DNA of 64,000 nt, from positions 3,163,407 to 3,227,406 of the forward strand of contig NZ_KB900536.1 of the NCBI RefSeq assembly GCF_000378965.1, in the 5' to 3' direction. The notes beneath the pieces were generated by a model. It searched no databases and had not been told where the DNA came from. It worked only from the letters and a program-made list of their open reading frames with translations. The number at the start of each line of letters is the position of its first letter. Position 1 is the first letter of the stretch. This document shows, piece after piece, positions 9,203 to 18,575 of the stretch. The translations under genes and the position numbers were made by a program. Origin of the DNA: Thioalkalivibrio thiocyanodenitrificans ARhD 1. Lineage in GTDB: Bacteria; Pseudomonadota; Gammaproteobacteria; Ectothiorhodospirales; Ectothiorhodospiraceae.

Positions 9203-10351
9203 ATGACAGCCAAACGCATGTCTACAACGTCCCTTGCGGGGATTGTCGTCCCCGTGCTCGTGATTGCGCTCTCCGGTTGCGGCCTGCTGGGCGACCGTCG
9301 CGATGCCGCCCATGAACGCGCAACCGGCGGGCGTGCCCTGGAGGTGCCCCCCGACCTGCTGCCACCGGAGCTGGATGCCACGTACCGGGTGCCGGCCCGT
9401 GAGGATGGCCGGGTCAGTGCCGTAGAGGCCGAACGGCGCGAGCAGCGGCCGTCCGGCATCCTCGGTGCGGGCCCTGTGCCCGAATCGACCCGGGTGGCGC
9501 TTCGCGAAGTGGATGACATGACCGTGCGGCGCGAGGGAAATGTCCGCTGGCTGGAGTTGCGTGCCGTGCCCGACGGGCTGTGGCCGGCGCTCCGGGCGTT
9601 CTGGCGTGATCAGGGTTTCGAGCTGAGCCGGGACGAACCCGCTGTCGGCATCATGGAAACGGAATGGAAAGAAAGCCAGGCGGGTATCTCCACGGGAGCA
9701 TTTCGCGCGGCGCTGACCCGGGTCCTGGGTACCCAGCATGACGCGGGGTACCAGGACAGGTACCGCGTGCGTCTTGAACGGGAAGACGGCGATGTGACCA
9801 ATCTGTATCTGTCGCACCGGGGCGTGGAGCAGGTTGTGGAGGATCCTGCGGTGGGCGGCATCCGGTGGGTCATGCGCCCCTCCGACCCGGATCTCGAGGC
9901 GGAGATGCTGACCCGCCTGATGGTCTTCCTGGGCCGTGAGGAGGGGGATGCCCGCGACATTGTGGACTTCGCTGCCGATGCGGCTCCAACCGTGCGTGAG
10001 CGTGAGGTGGATGGCAAGCCGGGCCTGGAACTGCGGGGTGAATTCGGCCAGGTGTGGCGGCAGGTGGGGCTGAGCCTGGACCGGGCCGGTCTGCTGGTGG
10101 ATGACCAGGACCGTGGGGCCGGCGTGTTCCATGTGACCTACAGCCGGGAAGCCGCGGAGGCCGGCTCCGGTGGCGGATTCTTCAGCCGGTTGTTCCGCCG
10201 TGACCCTGTCAGCGGGGACGGGCGCTATCAGATCCTCGTGGTTCAGGAAGGGGACTGGGTGCGTATCACGGCCCTGGGCCGCGAGGGCGAGGCTCTGAGG
10301 GCGAGTGATGCGCGCAATGTCCTGGAACTGCTGCGCGACGAGATCTACTGA
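9203..10351 (+). CDS. bamC: Outer membrane assembly lipoprotein BamC
   Basis: 382 residues. The N-terminal signal ends in a lipobox (ALSGC, Cys about residue 29), so the mature protein is lipid-anchored. An unstructured stretch follows, then two helix-grip domains (about 95-215 and 270-380), as in BamC/NlpB of the BAM beta-barrel assembly machine. A short Gly/Ser linker lies near GSGGGFF. It follows dapA by 11 bases, and the conserved pairing supports the assignment. ATG at 9203 is the start just before the signal peptide. Confidence 0.92.
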   Translation: MTAKRMSTTSLAGIVVPVLVIALSGCGLLGDRRDAAHERATGGRALEVPPDLLPPELDATYRVPAREDGRVSAVEAERREQRPSGILGAGPVPESTRVALREVDDMTVRREGNVRWLELRAVPDGLWPALRAFWRDQGFELSRDEPAVGIMETEWKESQAGISTGAFRAALTRVLGTQHDAGYQDRYRVRLEREDGDVTNLYLSHRGVEQVVEDPAVGGIRWVMRPSDPDLEAEMLTRLMVFLGREEGDARDIVDFAADAAPTVREREVDGKPGLELRGEFGQVWRQVGLSLDRAGLLVDDQDRGAGVFHVTYSREAAEAGSGGGFFSRLFRRDPVSGDGRYQILVVQEGDWVRITALGREGEALRASDARNVLELLRDEIY

Positions 10352-10451
10352 GAGCCGGTGACCGTATCCTTCGCCCGACGGCCGCCCCGGATTCACTGCA
10401 CTTCGCCCCGGCCGTTGGCGGATGTTCCCGCCACGACGGGGAAACCGTTCA

Positions 10452-11261
10452 ATGACCTTTCAGGGCGCAATGAGCGTGGCTGATAAAAACCCGGTGCGGG
10501 GGATCCGCTTCGCTGCGCTGGGCAGCGGCAGCCGCGGTAATTGCCTGGTGGTGTGTGCCGGGGAGACCCGGGTGATGGTGGATTGCGGCTTCTCGGTGTC
10601 CGAGACCGCCCGGCGGCTTGCGAGACTGTCGCTGACCCCTCAGGACATTGATGCCGTGCTCGTCACCCACGAACACACCGACCACATCGGCAGCGCGGCC
10701 GCTTTCTCACGTCGATACCGCAAGCCCGTATGGCTGACCGCCGGCACCCTGGAGGTTCTGCGCGATACGGGCTTCCATGCCACGCGGATCTTCCATGCCC
10801 ACGAGCACCTGGCGATCGGTGACCTTCAGATCGAACCCTATCCCGTGCCCCATGATGCCCGTGAACCCTGCCAGTTCCTGTTCAGCGACGGCGACCGGCG
10901 TCTGGGACTGCTCACGGATGCGGGTTCGGTGACGCCTCACATGCGCCGTACCCTGGATGGCTGCGATGCCCTGCTGCTGGAATGCAATCACGACCGGGAC
11001 ATGCTGGCCGCCGGGCCCTATCCGGAGTCGCTCAAGCGGAGGGTGGGCGGTGAACGCGGGCACCTGGGCAATCATCAGGCCGAGGCCATGCTCGCGGGCC
11101 TCGACACCTCGCGGCTCAGGCATGTGATCGGCATGCACCTGTCGGAGAAGAACAACACCGAGGCGCTTGCCCTGGAGAGTCTTTCCCGTGCCCTGGGCTG
11201 TACACCGGATTGGGTGAACGTGGCGCGGCAGGACGAGGGGTTCGGTTGGCGCGAAGTGTAA
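10452..11261 (+). CDS. MBL-fold metallo-hydrolase, YycJ/WalJ-like
   Basis: About 269 residues. The metal motif THEHTDH and the start GSGSRGNCLVV identify the YycJ (WalJ) branch of metallo-beta-lactamase-fold proteins, which in Bacillus has 5'-exonuclease activity. Later ligands are in HDAREPC, LLTDAG and GMHLSEKN. Start uncertain: ATG 10452 has GGGGA 9 bases upstream, with alternatives at 10422 and 10470. The stop codon region (GAAGTGTAATTGGAGG) resembles the repeat just downstream, so the last codons may have been remodelled by the repeat. Confidence 0.88.
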   Translation: MTFQGAMSVADKNPVRGIRFAALGSGSRGNCLVVCAGETRVMVDCGFSVSETARRLARLSLTPQDIDAVLVTHEHTDHIGSAAAFSRRYRKPVWLTAGTLEVLRDTGFHATRIFHAHEHLAIGDLQIEPYPVPHDAREPCQFLFSDGDRRLGLLTDAGSVTPHMRRTLDGCDALLLECNHDRDMLAAGPYPESLKRRVGGERGHLGNHQAEAMLAGLDTSRLRHVIGMHLSEKNNTEALALESLSRALGCTPDWVNVARQDEGFGWREV

Positions 11262-11273
11262 TTGGAGGGGGGG

Positions 11274-11354
11274 GATGAAGTGAGAAGTGTGAATCGGGAA
11301 GTGCGAAGTAAAGGCCTTTGATTCCCACCTCCCAATTCACACTTCTCACTTCTC
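11274..11354. repeat. Heptamer-based inverted repeat, family A copy 2
   Basis: The left arm has GAAGTGAGAAGTGTGAATC and the right arm its near-exact reverse complement, with GGGAAGTG heptamers inside. It fills the convergent gap between the YycJ-like gene and folE2. The folE2 stop codon TGA lies within the right arm. It could serve as a two-way terminator. Confidence 0.88.
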
Positions 11355-12164
11355 CTCTTCCTTGTCCTTCTGGATAAGCGCATACGCCGAATGGTTGTGG
11401 ATGGATTCGAAATTCTCCGATTCCACTGCGTAGGCGCCGATGCGGTCGTCCGCATTCAGCCTTGCAGCCACGTCGCGGACCATGTCCTCCACGAACTTGG
11501 GATTGTTGTAGGCGCGCTCGGTGACGTGCTTCTCGTCGGGTCGCTTGAGCAGACCATAGAGTTCGCAGGAGGCCTCGCTTTCCACCAGATCGATCAGTTC
11601 CTCGATCCATACAAAATCGCGCACCCTGGCGTTGACGGTCACGTGTGAACGCTGGTTGTGGGCGCCGTAGTCGGAGATCTTCTTGGAGCATGGACACAGG
11701 CTGGTCACCGGGACCACCACCTTGATGTTCATCTCGGCGGTGCCGTCATGGATCTCTCCGATGAAGGTGACGTCGTAGTCCATGAGGCTCATGACACCGG
11801 AGACGGGCGCCTGCTTGTTCACGAAATAGGGGAAATTCATCTCGATGTGGCCGGAGCCCGCCTCCAGGCGCTCGGCCATCTCATGGAGCATCTGCTTGAA
11901 GGACTGCACCGTGATCTCGCGCTCGTGGTTGTTGAGGATCTCCACGAAGCGGGACATGTGTGTGCCCTTGAAGTTGTGGGGCAGGTTCACGTACATGTTG
12001 AAGCGTGCAACGGTGTGCTGCTCGCCACCGTCGCGGTCGCTTACGCGCACCGGATGGCGGATGTCCTTGATGCCCACCTTGTTGATGGGAATCTGTCGGG
12101 TGTCGGCGCTGGCCTGTACGTCAGGCATGCCGCCGGGGATGATCTTGGGTACCACGGTGCTCAT
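11346..12164 (-). CDS. folE2: GTP cyclohydrolase I type 2 (FolE2/GCYH-IB)
   Basis: 272 residues. It converts GTP to 7,8-dihydroneopterin triphosphate, the entry to folate and queuosine. The FolE2 cysteine motif SLCPCSK and the preceding VVVPVT are present, followed by GAHNQRSHV and the C-terminal [13 protein letters not shown]. The family is not zinc-dependent, unlike FolE. It overlaps queD by 4 bases (ATGA), so translation is coupled; the pair suggests use for 7-deazaguanine (queuosine) synthesis. The stop lies in the downstream repeat. Confidence 0.95.
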   Translation of the reverse strand: MSTVVPKIIPGGMPDVQASADTRQIPINKVGIKDIRHPVRVSDRDGGEQHTVARFNMYVNLPHNFKGTHMSRFVEILNNHEREITVQSFKQMLHEMAERLEAGSGHIEMNFPYFVNKQAPVSGVMSLMDYDVTFIGEIHDGTAEMNIKVVVPVTSLCPCSKKISDYGAHNQRSHVTVNARVRDFVWIEELIDLVESEASCELYGLLKRPDEKHVTERAYNNPKFVEDMVRDVAARLNADDRIGAYAVESENFESIHNHSAYALIQKDKEEEK

Positions 12165-12571
12165 GAATTGATCCGGTTCTCGATGTCGGTTTCTTCTTCA
12201 GTGTAACGGACACAGGCGCGCTCGGTCTCCCATAGCGTGATTGAGTGCACCCGCACGTGGGGGCCGTTCAGCTTGTCCACCATCTCCCGGTAGAACCAGG
12301 CGGCGATGTTCTCGGCCGTCGGATTGATGTCCCGAAACGGATCCAGGTCATTGAGGTAGCGGTGATCCAGCCGCCCGGCAATCTCCCGCGCCGCCCGCTT
12401 GATATCGCGGAAATCCAGGCCCATGCCCACATCATCCAGCCGTGTGGCCACCACCTCCGCCTCCACCTTCCAGTTGTGGCCATGCATGCGGCTGCATGCC
12501 CCCGGGTACTCGCGGAGGGTGTGGGCGGAGGCAAAATCGGTGACGACCCGAAGCGTGTACTTGGCGGCCAT
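12161..12571 (-). CDS. queD: 6-carboxy-tetrahydropterin synthase (QueD/PTPS family)
   Basis: 136 residues. It uses dihydroneopterin triphosphate, the product of its neighbour FolE2, to make 6-carboxy-tetrahydropterin for queuosine. The zinc ligands are the His in FASAHTL and the pair in MHGHNW; Cys in GACSRMHGH is the catalytic thiol, and the Glu in WETE is the usual pterin-binding residue. It is upstream of folE2 and shares ATGA with it. Confidence 0.92.
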   Translation of the reverse strand: MAAKYTLRVVTDFASAHTLREYPGACSRMHGHNWKVEAEVVATRLDDVGMGLDFRDIKRAAREIAGRLDHRYLNDLDPFRDINPTAENIAAWFYREMVDKLNGPHVRVHSITLWETERACVRYTEEETDIENRINS

Positions 12572-12588
12572 GTCTATAACTTAGTAAA

Positions 12589-14505
12589 TTACTGGGATAT
12601 TACCCGGGTGCGGGCTTCGCCGCAATCCCGGTCTTTGGCGCCCGGAACGGTCAGACGTTGCCGTACCGCGGCCAGGATGCCCGCAGTGTCGAGTCCCGCT
12701 TCGCTCAGGAGTTCCTCGCGGCTGCCGTGATCCTGGAAGCGGTCGGGAAGCCCCAGGTTGAGCACCGCCACCGGCAGGCCGAGCCGCGACAGCGTCTCGT
12801 TGACGCCGCTTCCCGCGCCGCCGGCCACGGCGTTGTCCTCGAGGGTGACCAGCAGGTCGTGGTTGCGGGCGGTCTCTTCGATCAGCGTCTCGTCCAGCGG
12901 CTTGACGAAGCGCATGTTGATCACGGTGGCATCCAGCGCCTCGCCGGCTTGCAGCGCCGCGGACAGTACCGCCCCGAAACACAGCAGGGCAACGCCGCGG
13001 CCCTCCCGGCGCCGTTCGCCGCGGCCCACGGGCAGCGCGTCCAGCTCGGGCTGTACGGCCACGCCCGGACCCTTGCCTCGCGGGTAACGCACCGCCGCCG
13101 GCCCGTCGAGACGGAAGCCCGTGGTGAGCATGCGCCGGCATTCATTCTCGTCGGCGGGTGCCATGATGGTCAGATTGGGCAGGCAGCGCAGGTAGCTCAG
13201 GTCAAAGCTGCCCGCGTGGGTGGGCCCGTCCGGGCCCACCAGGCCGGCCCGGTCGATGGCCAGCAGCACCGGCAGGTTCTGGATGGCGATATCGTGAATC
13301 AGCTGGTCATAGGCCCGCTGGAGGAAGGTGGAATAGATGGCCACCACCGGTTTCATACCCTCGCAGGCAAGCCCCGCCGCCACGGTCAGGGCATGCTGCT
13401 CGGCAATGCCCACATCGAAATACCGGGCCGGAAAACGTTCCGAGAAGGTCACCAGGCCCGAGCCCTCGCGCATCGCCGGGGTGATGGCCATGAGGTTCGG
13501 GTCCGCTTCGGCCATGTCGCACAGCCACTGCCCGAACACCTGGGTGTAACTGGGCCCGCCGGAGCCTCCGGAAGGCGCCAGGCCCACCTCGGGGTCAAAC
13601 TTGCCCACCCCGTGGTAACCGCAGGGGTCCTGTTCGGCAGGCGTGTAGCCGTGGCCCTTGCGGGTCACCACGTGGAGCAGTCGCGGGCCGGGCAGGGCCT
13701 TGAGATTCCTCAGGGTCTTCACCAGGGAGGGCAGGTCGTGACCGTCGATGGGCCCGTAGTAGTTGAAACCCATCTCCTCGAACAGGGTCCCCGGCACGAT
13801 CATGCCCTTCATGTGCTCTTCCGCCCGACGCATGAACTCGCGCATGGGCGGCATGTGATCCAGTACCCGCTTGCTGCCTTCGCGCACCGTGGCGTACAGG
13901 GATCCGGAGAGCATGCGGGCCAGGTAGTTGTTCATGGCGCCCACGTTGGGGGAGATGGACATCTCGTTGTCATTGAGCACCACCAGCAGGTCGGCCTTCT
14001 CGTCGCCGGCGTGGTTCAGGGCCTCGAAGGCCATGCCGGCGGTCATGGCGCCGTCGCCGATGATCGCCACCGCGTGCCGGGATTCCCCCCGCTGGCGGGC
14101 GGCCAGCGACATGCCGAGCGCCGCACTGATGGAGGTGCTGGAATGGCCCACCCCGAAGGTGTCGTAGGGGCTCTCGGTACGCTTGGGGAAGCCTGCCAGG
14201 CCGCCTTTCGTTCGCAGGCCCGACATGGCCTCGCGCCGGCCGGTGAGGATCTTGTGCGGGTAGCTCTGGTGGCCCACGTCCCAGACCAGCCGGTCCTCGG
14301 GCGTATCGAATACGTAGTGCAGGGCGATGGTCAGCTCAACGCTGCCCAGGTTGGAGGCCAGATGACCGCCGGTGCTGGAGACGGAGTCCAGCAGGAACGC
14401 CCGCAGTTCCCCGGCCAGCGCCGTCAGATCCGAGGCAGGCAGTGCCCGCAGGTCGGACGGCGCATGGATGCGGGACAGCAGGGGATACGGCTCATGTTGG
14501 GTCAT
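12589..14505 (-). CDS. dxs: 1-deoxy-D-xylulose-5-phosphate synthase
   Basis: 638 residues. It joins pyruvate and glyceraldehyde 3-phosphate, the first step of the MEP isoprenoid pathway, using thiamine diphosphate. The TPP motif starts [32 protein letters not shown] and the transketolase-like [15 protein letters not shown] are typical. ATG 14505 is chosen; a TTG at 14526 is possible, and neither has a good ribosome site. It lies downstream of xseB-ispA, as usual, but about 360 bases of repeats separate it from ispA. Confidence 0.96.
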   Translation of the reverse strand: MTQHEPYPLLSRIHAPSDLRALPASDLTALAGELRAFLLDSVSSTGGHLASNLGSVELTIALHYVFDTPEDRLVWDVGHQSYPHKILTGRREAMSGLRTKGGLAGFPKRTESPYDTFGVGHSSTSISAALGMSLAARQRGESRHAVAIIGDGAMTAGMAFEALNHAGDEKADLLVVLNDNEMSISPNVGAMNNYLARMLSGSLYATVREGSKRVLDHMPPMREFMRRAEEHMKGMIVPGTLFEEMGFNYYGPIDGHDLPSLVKTLRNLKALPGPRLLHVVTRKGHGYTPAEQDPCGYHGVGKFDPEVGLAPSGGSGGPSYTQVFGQWLCDMAEADPNLMAITPAMREGSGLVTFSERFPARYFDVGIAEQHALTVAAGLACEGMKPVVAIYSTFLQRAYDQLIHDIAIQNLPVLLAIDRAGLVGPDGPTHAGSFDLSYLRCLPNLTIMAPADENECRRMLTTGFRLDGPAAVRYPRGKGPGVAVQPELDALPVGRGERRREGRGVALLCFGAVLSAALQAGEALDATVINMRFVKPLDETLIEETARNHDLLVTLEDNAVAGGAGSGVNETLSRLGLPVAVLNLGLPDRFQDHGSREELLSEAGLDTAGILAAVRQRLTVPGAKDRDCGEARTRVISQ

Positions 14506-14862
14506 GGGGGACTGGACGCACGGCAAAGGGGAGAATTATCGACCCCCGGAGCGGGGCATGCAAGAAAGCGCCGGGCGAGGAGTGATCTGTAGGATGGGTC
14601 AAGCAAAGCGGACCCATGCTGAACGGACGGTGACGAGTGACCAACAAGGCGCGACACAAAGGCCGTGACACGCTTGTTCCCCGACAAGGAGCTTAACCCC
14701 TCCCCGTCACTTGTCACTCGTTACTGACCCCCTCATTCCTGACACAGCGGTCCGCATGGGCACGCTTCGCTTTGCCCATCCTACGGTCTACGGCTGACTT
14801 CCCGCTCGGCATAGGTCCGCTGAGCTTGACCTATCCTGCCGAAACCTCACTCCTCTCCACAT
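14506..14862. repeat. Composite repeat block between ispA and dxs
   Basis: No gene. Three related hairpin arms of a REP-like unit are seen: 14589-14619 (GTAGGATGGGTCAAGC...), its inverse at 14754-14784, and a degenerate inverse at 14810-14840. Nested inside is a second inverted pair made of heptamers, TGACGAGTGAC near 14630-14641 against GTCACTTGTCACTCGTTAC at 14706-14724. The block interrupts the usually tight ispA-dxs operon. Confidence 0.8.
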
Positions 14863-15753
14863 CTAATGAATCCGCTCGACGATGTATCTCGCGATCCAGC
14901 GCAGCAGGTCGGCCTCGGAGCCGAAGTCCTCCACGGCGGCGAGCGCCTGGTCCACCAGGGCACGGGCCTCTTCCCGGGAGGCGTCCAGTCCGATGACTGC
15001 CGGGTAGGTGGGCTTGTTGAGCGCCCGGTCCGCGCCCTGGGTCTTGCCCAGGATCGCGGTGTCGCTCTCTTCGTCCAGGATATCGTCGCGGATCTGGAAC
15101 GCGAGCCCCACGTGCTTGGCAAAACGGTCCAGCTGCTCCAGGCGGCCTTCATCCAGTTCGTCGGCGCTGAGCGCGCCCATCAGCACGCTGGCTCGGATGA
15201 GCGCGCCGGTCTTGTGGACGTGCATGTCCTCCAGTTGGGCGATGTCCAGGACCTGACCCACGGCGCCCAGATCGATGGCCTGGCCACCGGCCATGCCACG
15301 GGAACCGGCGGCACGGGCCAGCAGTTCGATCATACGCAGGCGGCGGGCGGGGTCGGGGATCATGTCCGGGTCGACGGTCAGGATCTGAAAGGCCAGCGCC
15401 TGCATGGCATCACCCGCCAGAATCGCCATGGCCTCATCGAAGGCCTTGTGGCAGGTGGGCTTCCCCCGGCGCAGGTCGTCGTCGTCCATGGCCGGCAGGT
15501 CGTCGTGGATCAGCGAATAGACATGGATAAGTTCCACCGCGCACGCGGGGCCGTCCAGTCGCGGGGTATCCGCCCCCATGGCGAGGCCGCCTGCATGCAC
15601 CAGGACCGGGCGCACCCGTTTGCCGCCCCCCAGCGCGGAATAGCGCATGGCCTCGTGGAGCCGGGCGGGGTGGGTGCGGGCGGAGGGAATCCAGCGGTCC
15701 AGGGCCCGTTCCGTGCGTTCCCTCAAGGCGGTGACATGATCTTCCATGCTCAT
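14863..15753 (-). CDS. ispA: Farnesyl/geranyl diphosphate synthase
   Basis: 296 residues. It builds C15 prenyl diphosphate from IPP and DMAPP. The first aspartate-rich motif is [14 protein letters not shown], and the second is DDILD in RDDILDEES. It overlaps the xseB stop by 4 bases (ATGA), giving coupled translation, and dxs follows, so this is the usual xseB-ispA-dxs cluster. Confidence 0.96.
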   Translation of the reverse strand: MSMEDHVTALRERTERALDRWIPSARTHPARLHEAMRYSALGGGKRVRPVLVHAGGLAMGADTPRLDGPACAVELIHVYSLIHDDLPAMDDDDLRRGKPTCHKAFDEAMAILAGDAMQALAFQILTVDPDMIPDPARRLRMIELLARAAGSRGMAGGQAIDLGAVGQVLDIAQLEDMHVHKTGALIRASVLMGALSADELDEGRLEQLDRFAKHVGLAFQIRDDILDEESDTAILGKTQGADRALNKPTYPAVIGLDASREEARALVDQALAAVEDFGSEADLLRWIARYIVERIH

Positions 15754-16013
15754 GCTTCCTCGCCGCCGTCGTCTTCCGGGTCGGGGTTGTCCAAGGGTGT
15801 CTCTTCACCCTCTTCGGTCAGCATGCGCACTTTCTGCTCCGCCTGCTGCAGGGCCTGCTGGCACTGGCGGGCCAGGGCGATGCCCCGCTCGAACTCTTTC
15901 AGGGAGGTCTCCAGGCTCAACTCGCCCTGCTCCATGCGTTCCACCAGCGATTCCAGCTCGCTGAGGGCCTTCTCAAAATCCGCCGGAGCGGCGGGCGGGA
16001 TTTTCTTGGGCAC
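15750..16013 (-). CDS. xseB: Exodeoxyribonuclease VII small subunit
   Basis: 87 residues, normal size. The motif [20 protein letters not shown] and the following helical pair with [17 protein letters not shown] identify XseB, the small helical subunit that coats the large XseA subunit of the single-strand exonuclease. The start is GTG at 16013 with GGAG 7 bases upstream. The C-terminus is acidic (PEDDGGEEA). First gene of the xseB-ispA-dxs unit. Confidence 0.95.
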   Translation of the reverse strand: MPKKIPPAAPADFEKALSELESLVERMEQGELSLETSLKEFERGIALARQCQQALQQAEQKVRMLTEEGEETPLDNPDPEDDGGEEA

Positions 16014-16245
16014 GTTCTTTCTCCGCGAAAGGGGTCTAAAGTATAAGGAATCAACATCCCCCTGCTAAGGTCCCCGGACCATATGGCTTCGCAGGCGCGC
16101 GCGGGCCGGGCCTGACGTCGGCACCGGTGACCGCGTGGTGCCTTGAAAAGGGCATCCAGTGTCACCATGACAATGTCTGGAGACATAGGAAACCGCCAAT
16201 CGCAGGGATTGACCAACGACAGACCAGGGGCCGGCCATGCGCCCG

Positions 16246-16274
16246 TTGACATAGATTTAGACTTGGTCTAAATT
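16246..16274 (+). promoter_or_regulatory. Sigma-70 promoter of rubrerythrin
   Basis: A consensus -35 TTGACA (16246-16251) is followed, after 17 bases, by TAAATT (16269-16274), matching TATAAT at four of six positions. Transcription would begin near 16281. The two operators overlap the spacer/-10 and the start region, which fits repression. Confidence 0.7.
16256..16272. promoter_or_regulatory. Fur-superfamily (PerR/Irr-type) operator 1
   Basis: A perfect dyad TTTAGAC-TTG-GTCTAAA, 7-3-7, between the -35 and -10 elements. The layout resembles boxes of peroxide- or iron-sensing Fur-family repressors (PerR, Irr). The regulator itself is not in the window. Confidence 0.6.
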
Positions 16275-16284
16275 GTCCGGACGT

Positions 16285-16301
16285 TTTAGAAACATTCTAA
16301 A
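16285..16301. promoter_or_regulatory. Fur-superfamily (PerR/Irr-type) operator 2
   Basis: A second perfect 7-3-7 dyad, TTTAGAA-ACA-TTCTAAA, centred 29 bases after the first and just past the expected transcription start. It shares TTTAGA/TCTAAA with operator 1, so one repressor probably binds both. Confidence 0.65.
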
Positions 16302-16346
16302 TCGTACGTTTCCCGCTTAACCCACAGTTGAAGATGGAGAACCACT

Positions 16347-16766
16347 ATGGAACTCAAAGGCAGCAAGACCGAGCAGAGCCTGAAGGAAGCCTTTTCCGGT
16401 GAATCCCAGGCCAACCGCCGTTACCTCTACTTCGCCGCCAAGGCCGATGTGGAAGGCTACAACGACGTGGCCACCGTGTTTCGTTCCACCGCCGAAGGCG
16501 AGACCGGTCATGCCCATGGCCACCTGGAGTACCTGGAGACCTGCGGTGATCCCGCCACCGGGCTGCCCTTCGGAGGTACCGAGGCCAACCTGAAGACCGC
16601 CATCGCCGGCGAGACCCACGAGTACACCGACATGTACCCGGGCATGGCCAAGACCGCCCGCGAAGAAGGTTTCGACGAGGTGGCCGACTGGTTCGAGACG
16701 CTGGCCAAGGCCGAGCGCTCCCACGCCAACCGCTTCCAGAAGGCCCTGGACGCCCTGGACTCCTGA
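16347..16766 (+). CDS. Rubrerythrin (diiron domain only)
   Basis: 139 residues forming the four-helix diiron domain. Metal-ligand motifs are [27 protein letters not shown] and [10 protein letters not shown]. It reduces hydrogen peroxide and other oxidants. The C-terminal rubredoxin domain of classical rubrerythrin is absent, so electrons must come from another protein, possibly the Fe-S protein downstream. GGAG lies upstream of ATG 16347. A strong terminator follows, so much of the transcript is monocistronic. Two PerR/Irr-type operators overlap its promoter. Confidence 0.93.
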   Translation: MELKGSKTEQSLKEAFSGESQANRRYLYFAAKADVEGYNDVATVFRSTAEGETGHAHGHLEYLETCGDPATGLPFGGTEANLKTAIAGETHEYTDMYPGMAKTAREEGFDEVADWFETLAKAERSHANRFQKALDALDS

Positions 16767-16774
16767 GCGGTACC

Positions 16775-16808
16775 CGCCAGGGCCGGTTCACCGGCCCTGG
16801 CGCTTTTT
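16775..16808 (+). terminator. Intrinsic terminator after rubrerythrin
   Basis: Perfect 12-bp stem CGCCAGGGCCGG / CCGGCCCTGGCG with a TTCA loop, followed by CTTTTT. It separates rubrerythrin from the Fe-S protein gene; the latter probably depends on read-through or its own promoter. Confidence 0.88.
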
Positions 16809-16849
16809 CCCCACCGAATCATCCAAGGCAGCCAGCAAGAGAGGCCGAG

Positions 16850-18193
16850 ATGTCCGCACCCGTAGAAGGTCAGAGAGAAGGCAATCTGGAAGCGCCGACC
16901 CGGCACCCCCTCGACTGGCGCTCCCCGGATTTCTACAACGAAGAATCCCTGATGCAGGAGCTGGAGCGTGTCTACGACATCTGCCATGGCTGCCGCCGTT
17001 GCGTGAGTCTTTGCAACTCGTTTCCCACACTGTTCGACCTGGTGGACGAATCCGAGACCATGGAAGTGGACGGGGTCGCCAAACAGGACTACTGGAAGGT
17101 CGTGGATCACTGCTATCTCTGCGATCTCTGTTACATGACGAAGTGCCCCTATGTGCCGCCTCATCCCTGGAATGTCGACTTCCCGCACCTGATGCTGCGG
17201 GCCAAGGCCGTGCGCTTCAGCAAAGAAGGCGCCAAGGCGAGTCACAAGCTCATGTCCTCGACCGATACGGTCGGCAGGCTGGCCGGTATTCCCGTCGTGG
17301 CCCAGGCGGTCAATGCGGCCAACAGGATGAAGCCCGTTCGCAAGGTGCTCGACAAGGTGATGGGCGTGCATCCGGACGCCATTCTGCCCGAGTACCACAG
17401 CAATACCGGCCGCAAGCGCCTGAAGAATCACCGCTCCTCCGCCAGTGCGGAGACGGCCGGCCGCACCCGCGGCCAGGTGGCCCTGTTCGCCACCTGTTAC
17501 GGCAACTACAACGAGCCCCATATCGTCGAGGATCTCGCCAAGGTCTTTGAGCACAACGGGATCCCCGTGACGCTCGCCGAGAAGGAACGTTGCTGCGGCA
17601 TGCCCAAGCTCGAACTGGGCGATCTGGAGGCCGTGGAAAAGGCCAAGGAACACAACATCCCGGTGCTGGTGAAGGCCATCGATGCGGGCTACGACATTGT
17701 TGCCCCCGTGCCCTCCTGCGTGCTCATGTTCAAGCAGGAACTGCCCCTCATGTACCCGGATGACCCGGACGTGCAGAAGGTCAAGGCGCACATCTTCGAC
17801 CCCTTCGAGTACCTGATGCTGCGCCACAGGGAAGGCAGGCTGAACACGGAGTTCAAGGAAAGGCTCGGCAAGATCGCCTACCATGCCTCCTGCCACCTGC
17901 GGGTGCAGAACATCGGTCTGAAGACACGCGAGCTGCTGGAACTGGTGCCCGACACCGAGATCGACGTGATCGAACGCTGCTCCGGGCACGACGGCACCTA
18001 CGCGGTGAAGAGCGAGTTCCACGAGATTTCCATGAAGATCTGCCGCCCCGTGGTGAGCCGGGTGCAGAAGGCGGAGGCGGATCATTACTCCAGTGACTGC
18101 CCCATGGCCGGCCACCAGATTGAGAACGGCCTGAAGGACGACAGGACCCCGGAACACCCGTTGACCCTGCTCCGTAGGGCCTACGGGCTGTAG
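16850..18193 (+). CDS. CCG-domain Fe-S oxidoreductase (HdrD/GlpC-like)
   Basis: 447 residues, soluble. Two ferredoxin-like clusters come first: [11 protein letters not shown] (about 44-54) and [13 protein letters not shown] (about 88-100). Two CCG domains follow: the first is complete (ATCYGNYNE ... ERCCGMPK), while the second has CSG where CCG is expected ([10 protein letters not shown]), so its cofactor site is probably changed. Related proteins are heterodisulfide reductase subunit D and the glycerol-3-phosphate dehydrogenase C subunit. Known context: genes of this type recur with rubrerythrin and DUF3501, as here. I infer an electron-transfer partner for rubrerythrin. ATG at 16850. Confidence 0.88.
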   Translation: MSAPVEGQREGNLEAPTRHPLDWRSPDFYNEESLMQELERVYDICHGCRRCVSLCNSFPTLFDLVDESETMEVDGVAKQDYWKVVDHCYLCDLCYMTKCPYVPPHPWNVDFPHLMLRAKAVRFSKEGAKASHKLMSSTDTVGRLAGIPVVAQAVNAANRMKPVRKVLDKVMGVHPDAILPEYHSNTGRKRLKNHRSSASAETAGRTRGQVALFATCYGNYNEPHIVEDLAKVFEHNGIPVTLAEKERCCGMPKLELGDLEAVEKAKEHNIPVLVKAIDAGYDIVAPVPSCVLMFKQELPLMYPDDPDVQKVKAHIFDPFEYLMLRHREGRLNTEFKERLGKIAYHASCHLRVQNIGLKTRELLELVPDTEIDVIERCSGHDGTYAVKSEFHEISMKICRPVVSRVQKAEADHYSSDCPMAGHQIENGLKDDRTPEHPLTLLRRAYGL

Positions 18194-18234
18194 GGCGGCA
18201 CGCACCGTACCGGCAACAGCCGAGGAGAACCGAG

Positions 18235-18540
18235 ATGGCGAATGAAGGCTACCACGAGCCCCATGAGGAACTGAGCGACGAGACCCGTGACATGCACCGG
18301 GCGATCATCTCCCTGATGGAGGAGCTCGAGGCGGTGGACTGGTATCAGCAGCGGGTGGATGCCTGCAAGGACGAGGAACTCAGGGCCATCCTCGCCCACA
18401 ATCGCGACGAGGAGAAGGAGCATGCGGCCATGGTGCTGGAGTGGATCCGCCGGCGCGACAAGACCTTCGACAAGGAACTGCGCGACTACCTGTTCACCGA
18501 CAAGCCCATCGCCAGCCTGGAACATGAACACAAGGGCTGA
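18235..18540 (+). CDS. EncFtn-like ferritin protein, no encapsulin tag
   Basis: 101 residues with the two-helix encapsulated-ferritin (EncFtn) sequence: [18 protein letters not shown], then [19 protein letters not shown]. The Glu of the first helix and the Glu/His of EEKEH are the ferroxidase ligands in the Rhodospirillum rubrum protein. Known EncFtn proteins end in a short tail that targets them into an encapsulin shell; here the tail is [12 protein letters not shown], without a recognisable tag, and no encapsulin gene is next door. It may store or oxidise iron outside a shell. It sits 41 bases after the Fe-S gene and before DUF3501. RBS GAGGAG precedes the ATG. Confidence 0.88.
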   Translation: MANEGYHEPHEELSDETRDMHRAIISLMEELEAVDWYQQRVDACKDEELRAILAHNRDEEKEHAAMVLEWIRRRDKTFDKELRDYLFTDKPIASLEHEHKG

Positions 18541-18575
18541 ATGCCCGGTAATCTGCGAGACGAGGTGAAGCTGTA

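Larger units (their letters stand above)
16014..16346. other. Divergent intergenic region xseB / rubrerythrin
   Basis: No coding signal. The half near rubrerythrin is AT-rich against the GC-rich background and holds a promoter and two operators (separate entries). In 16014-16245 I see nothing distinctive beyond the ribosome site of xseB. Confidence 0.6.

Noticed and set aside
18235-18540. Complete encapsulin nanocompartment system.
   Set aside because: Only the EncFtn-like cargo is present; no shell gene and no targeting tail were found in this window.
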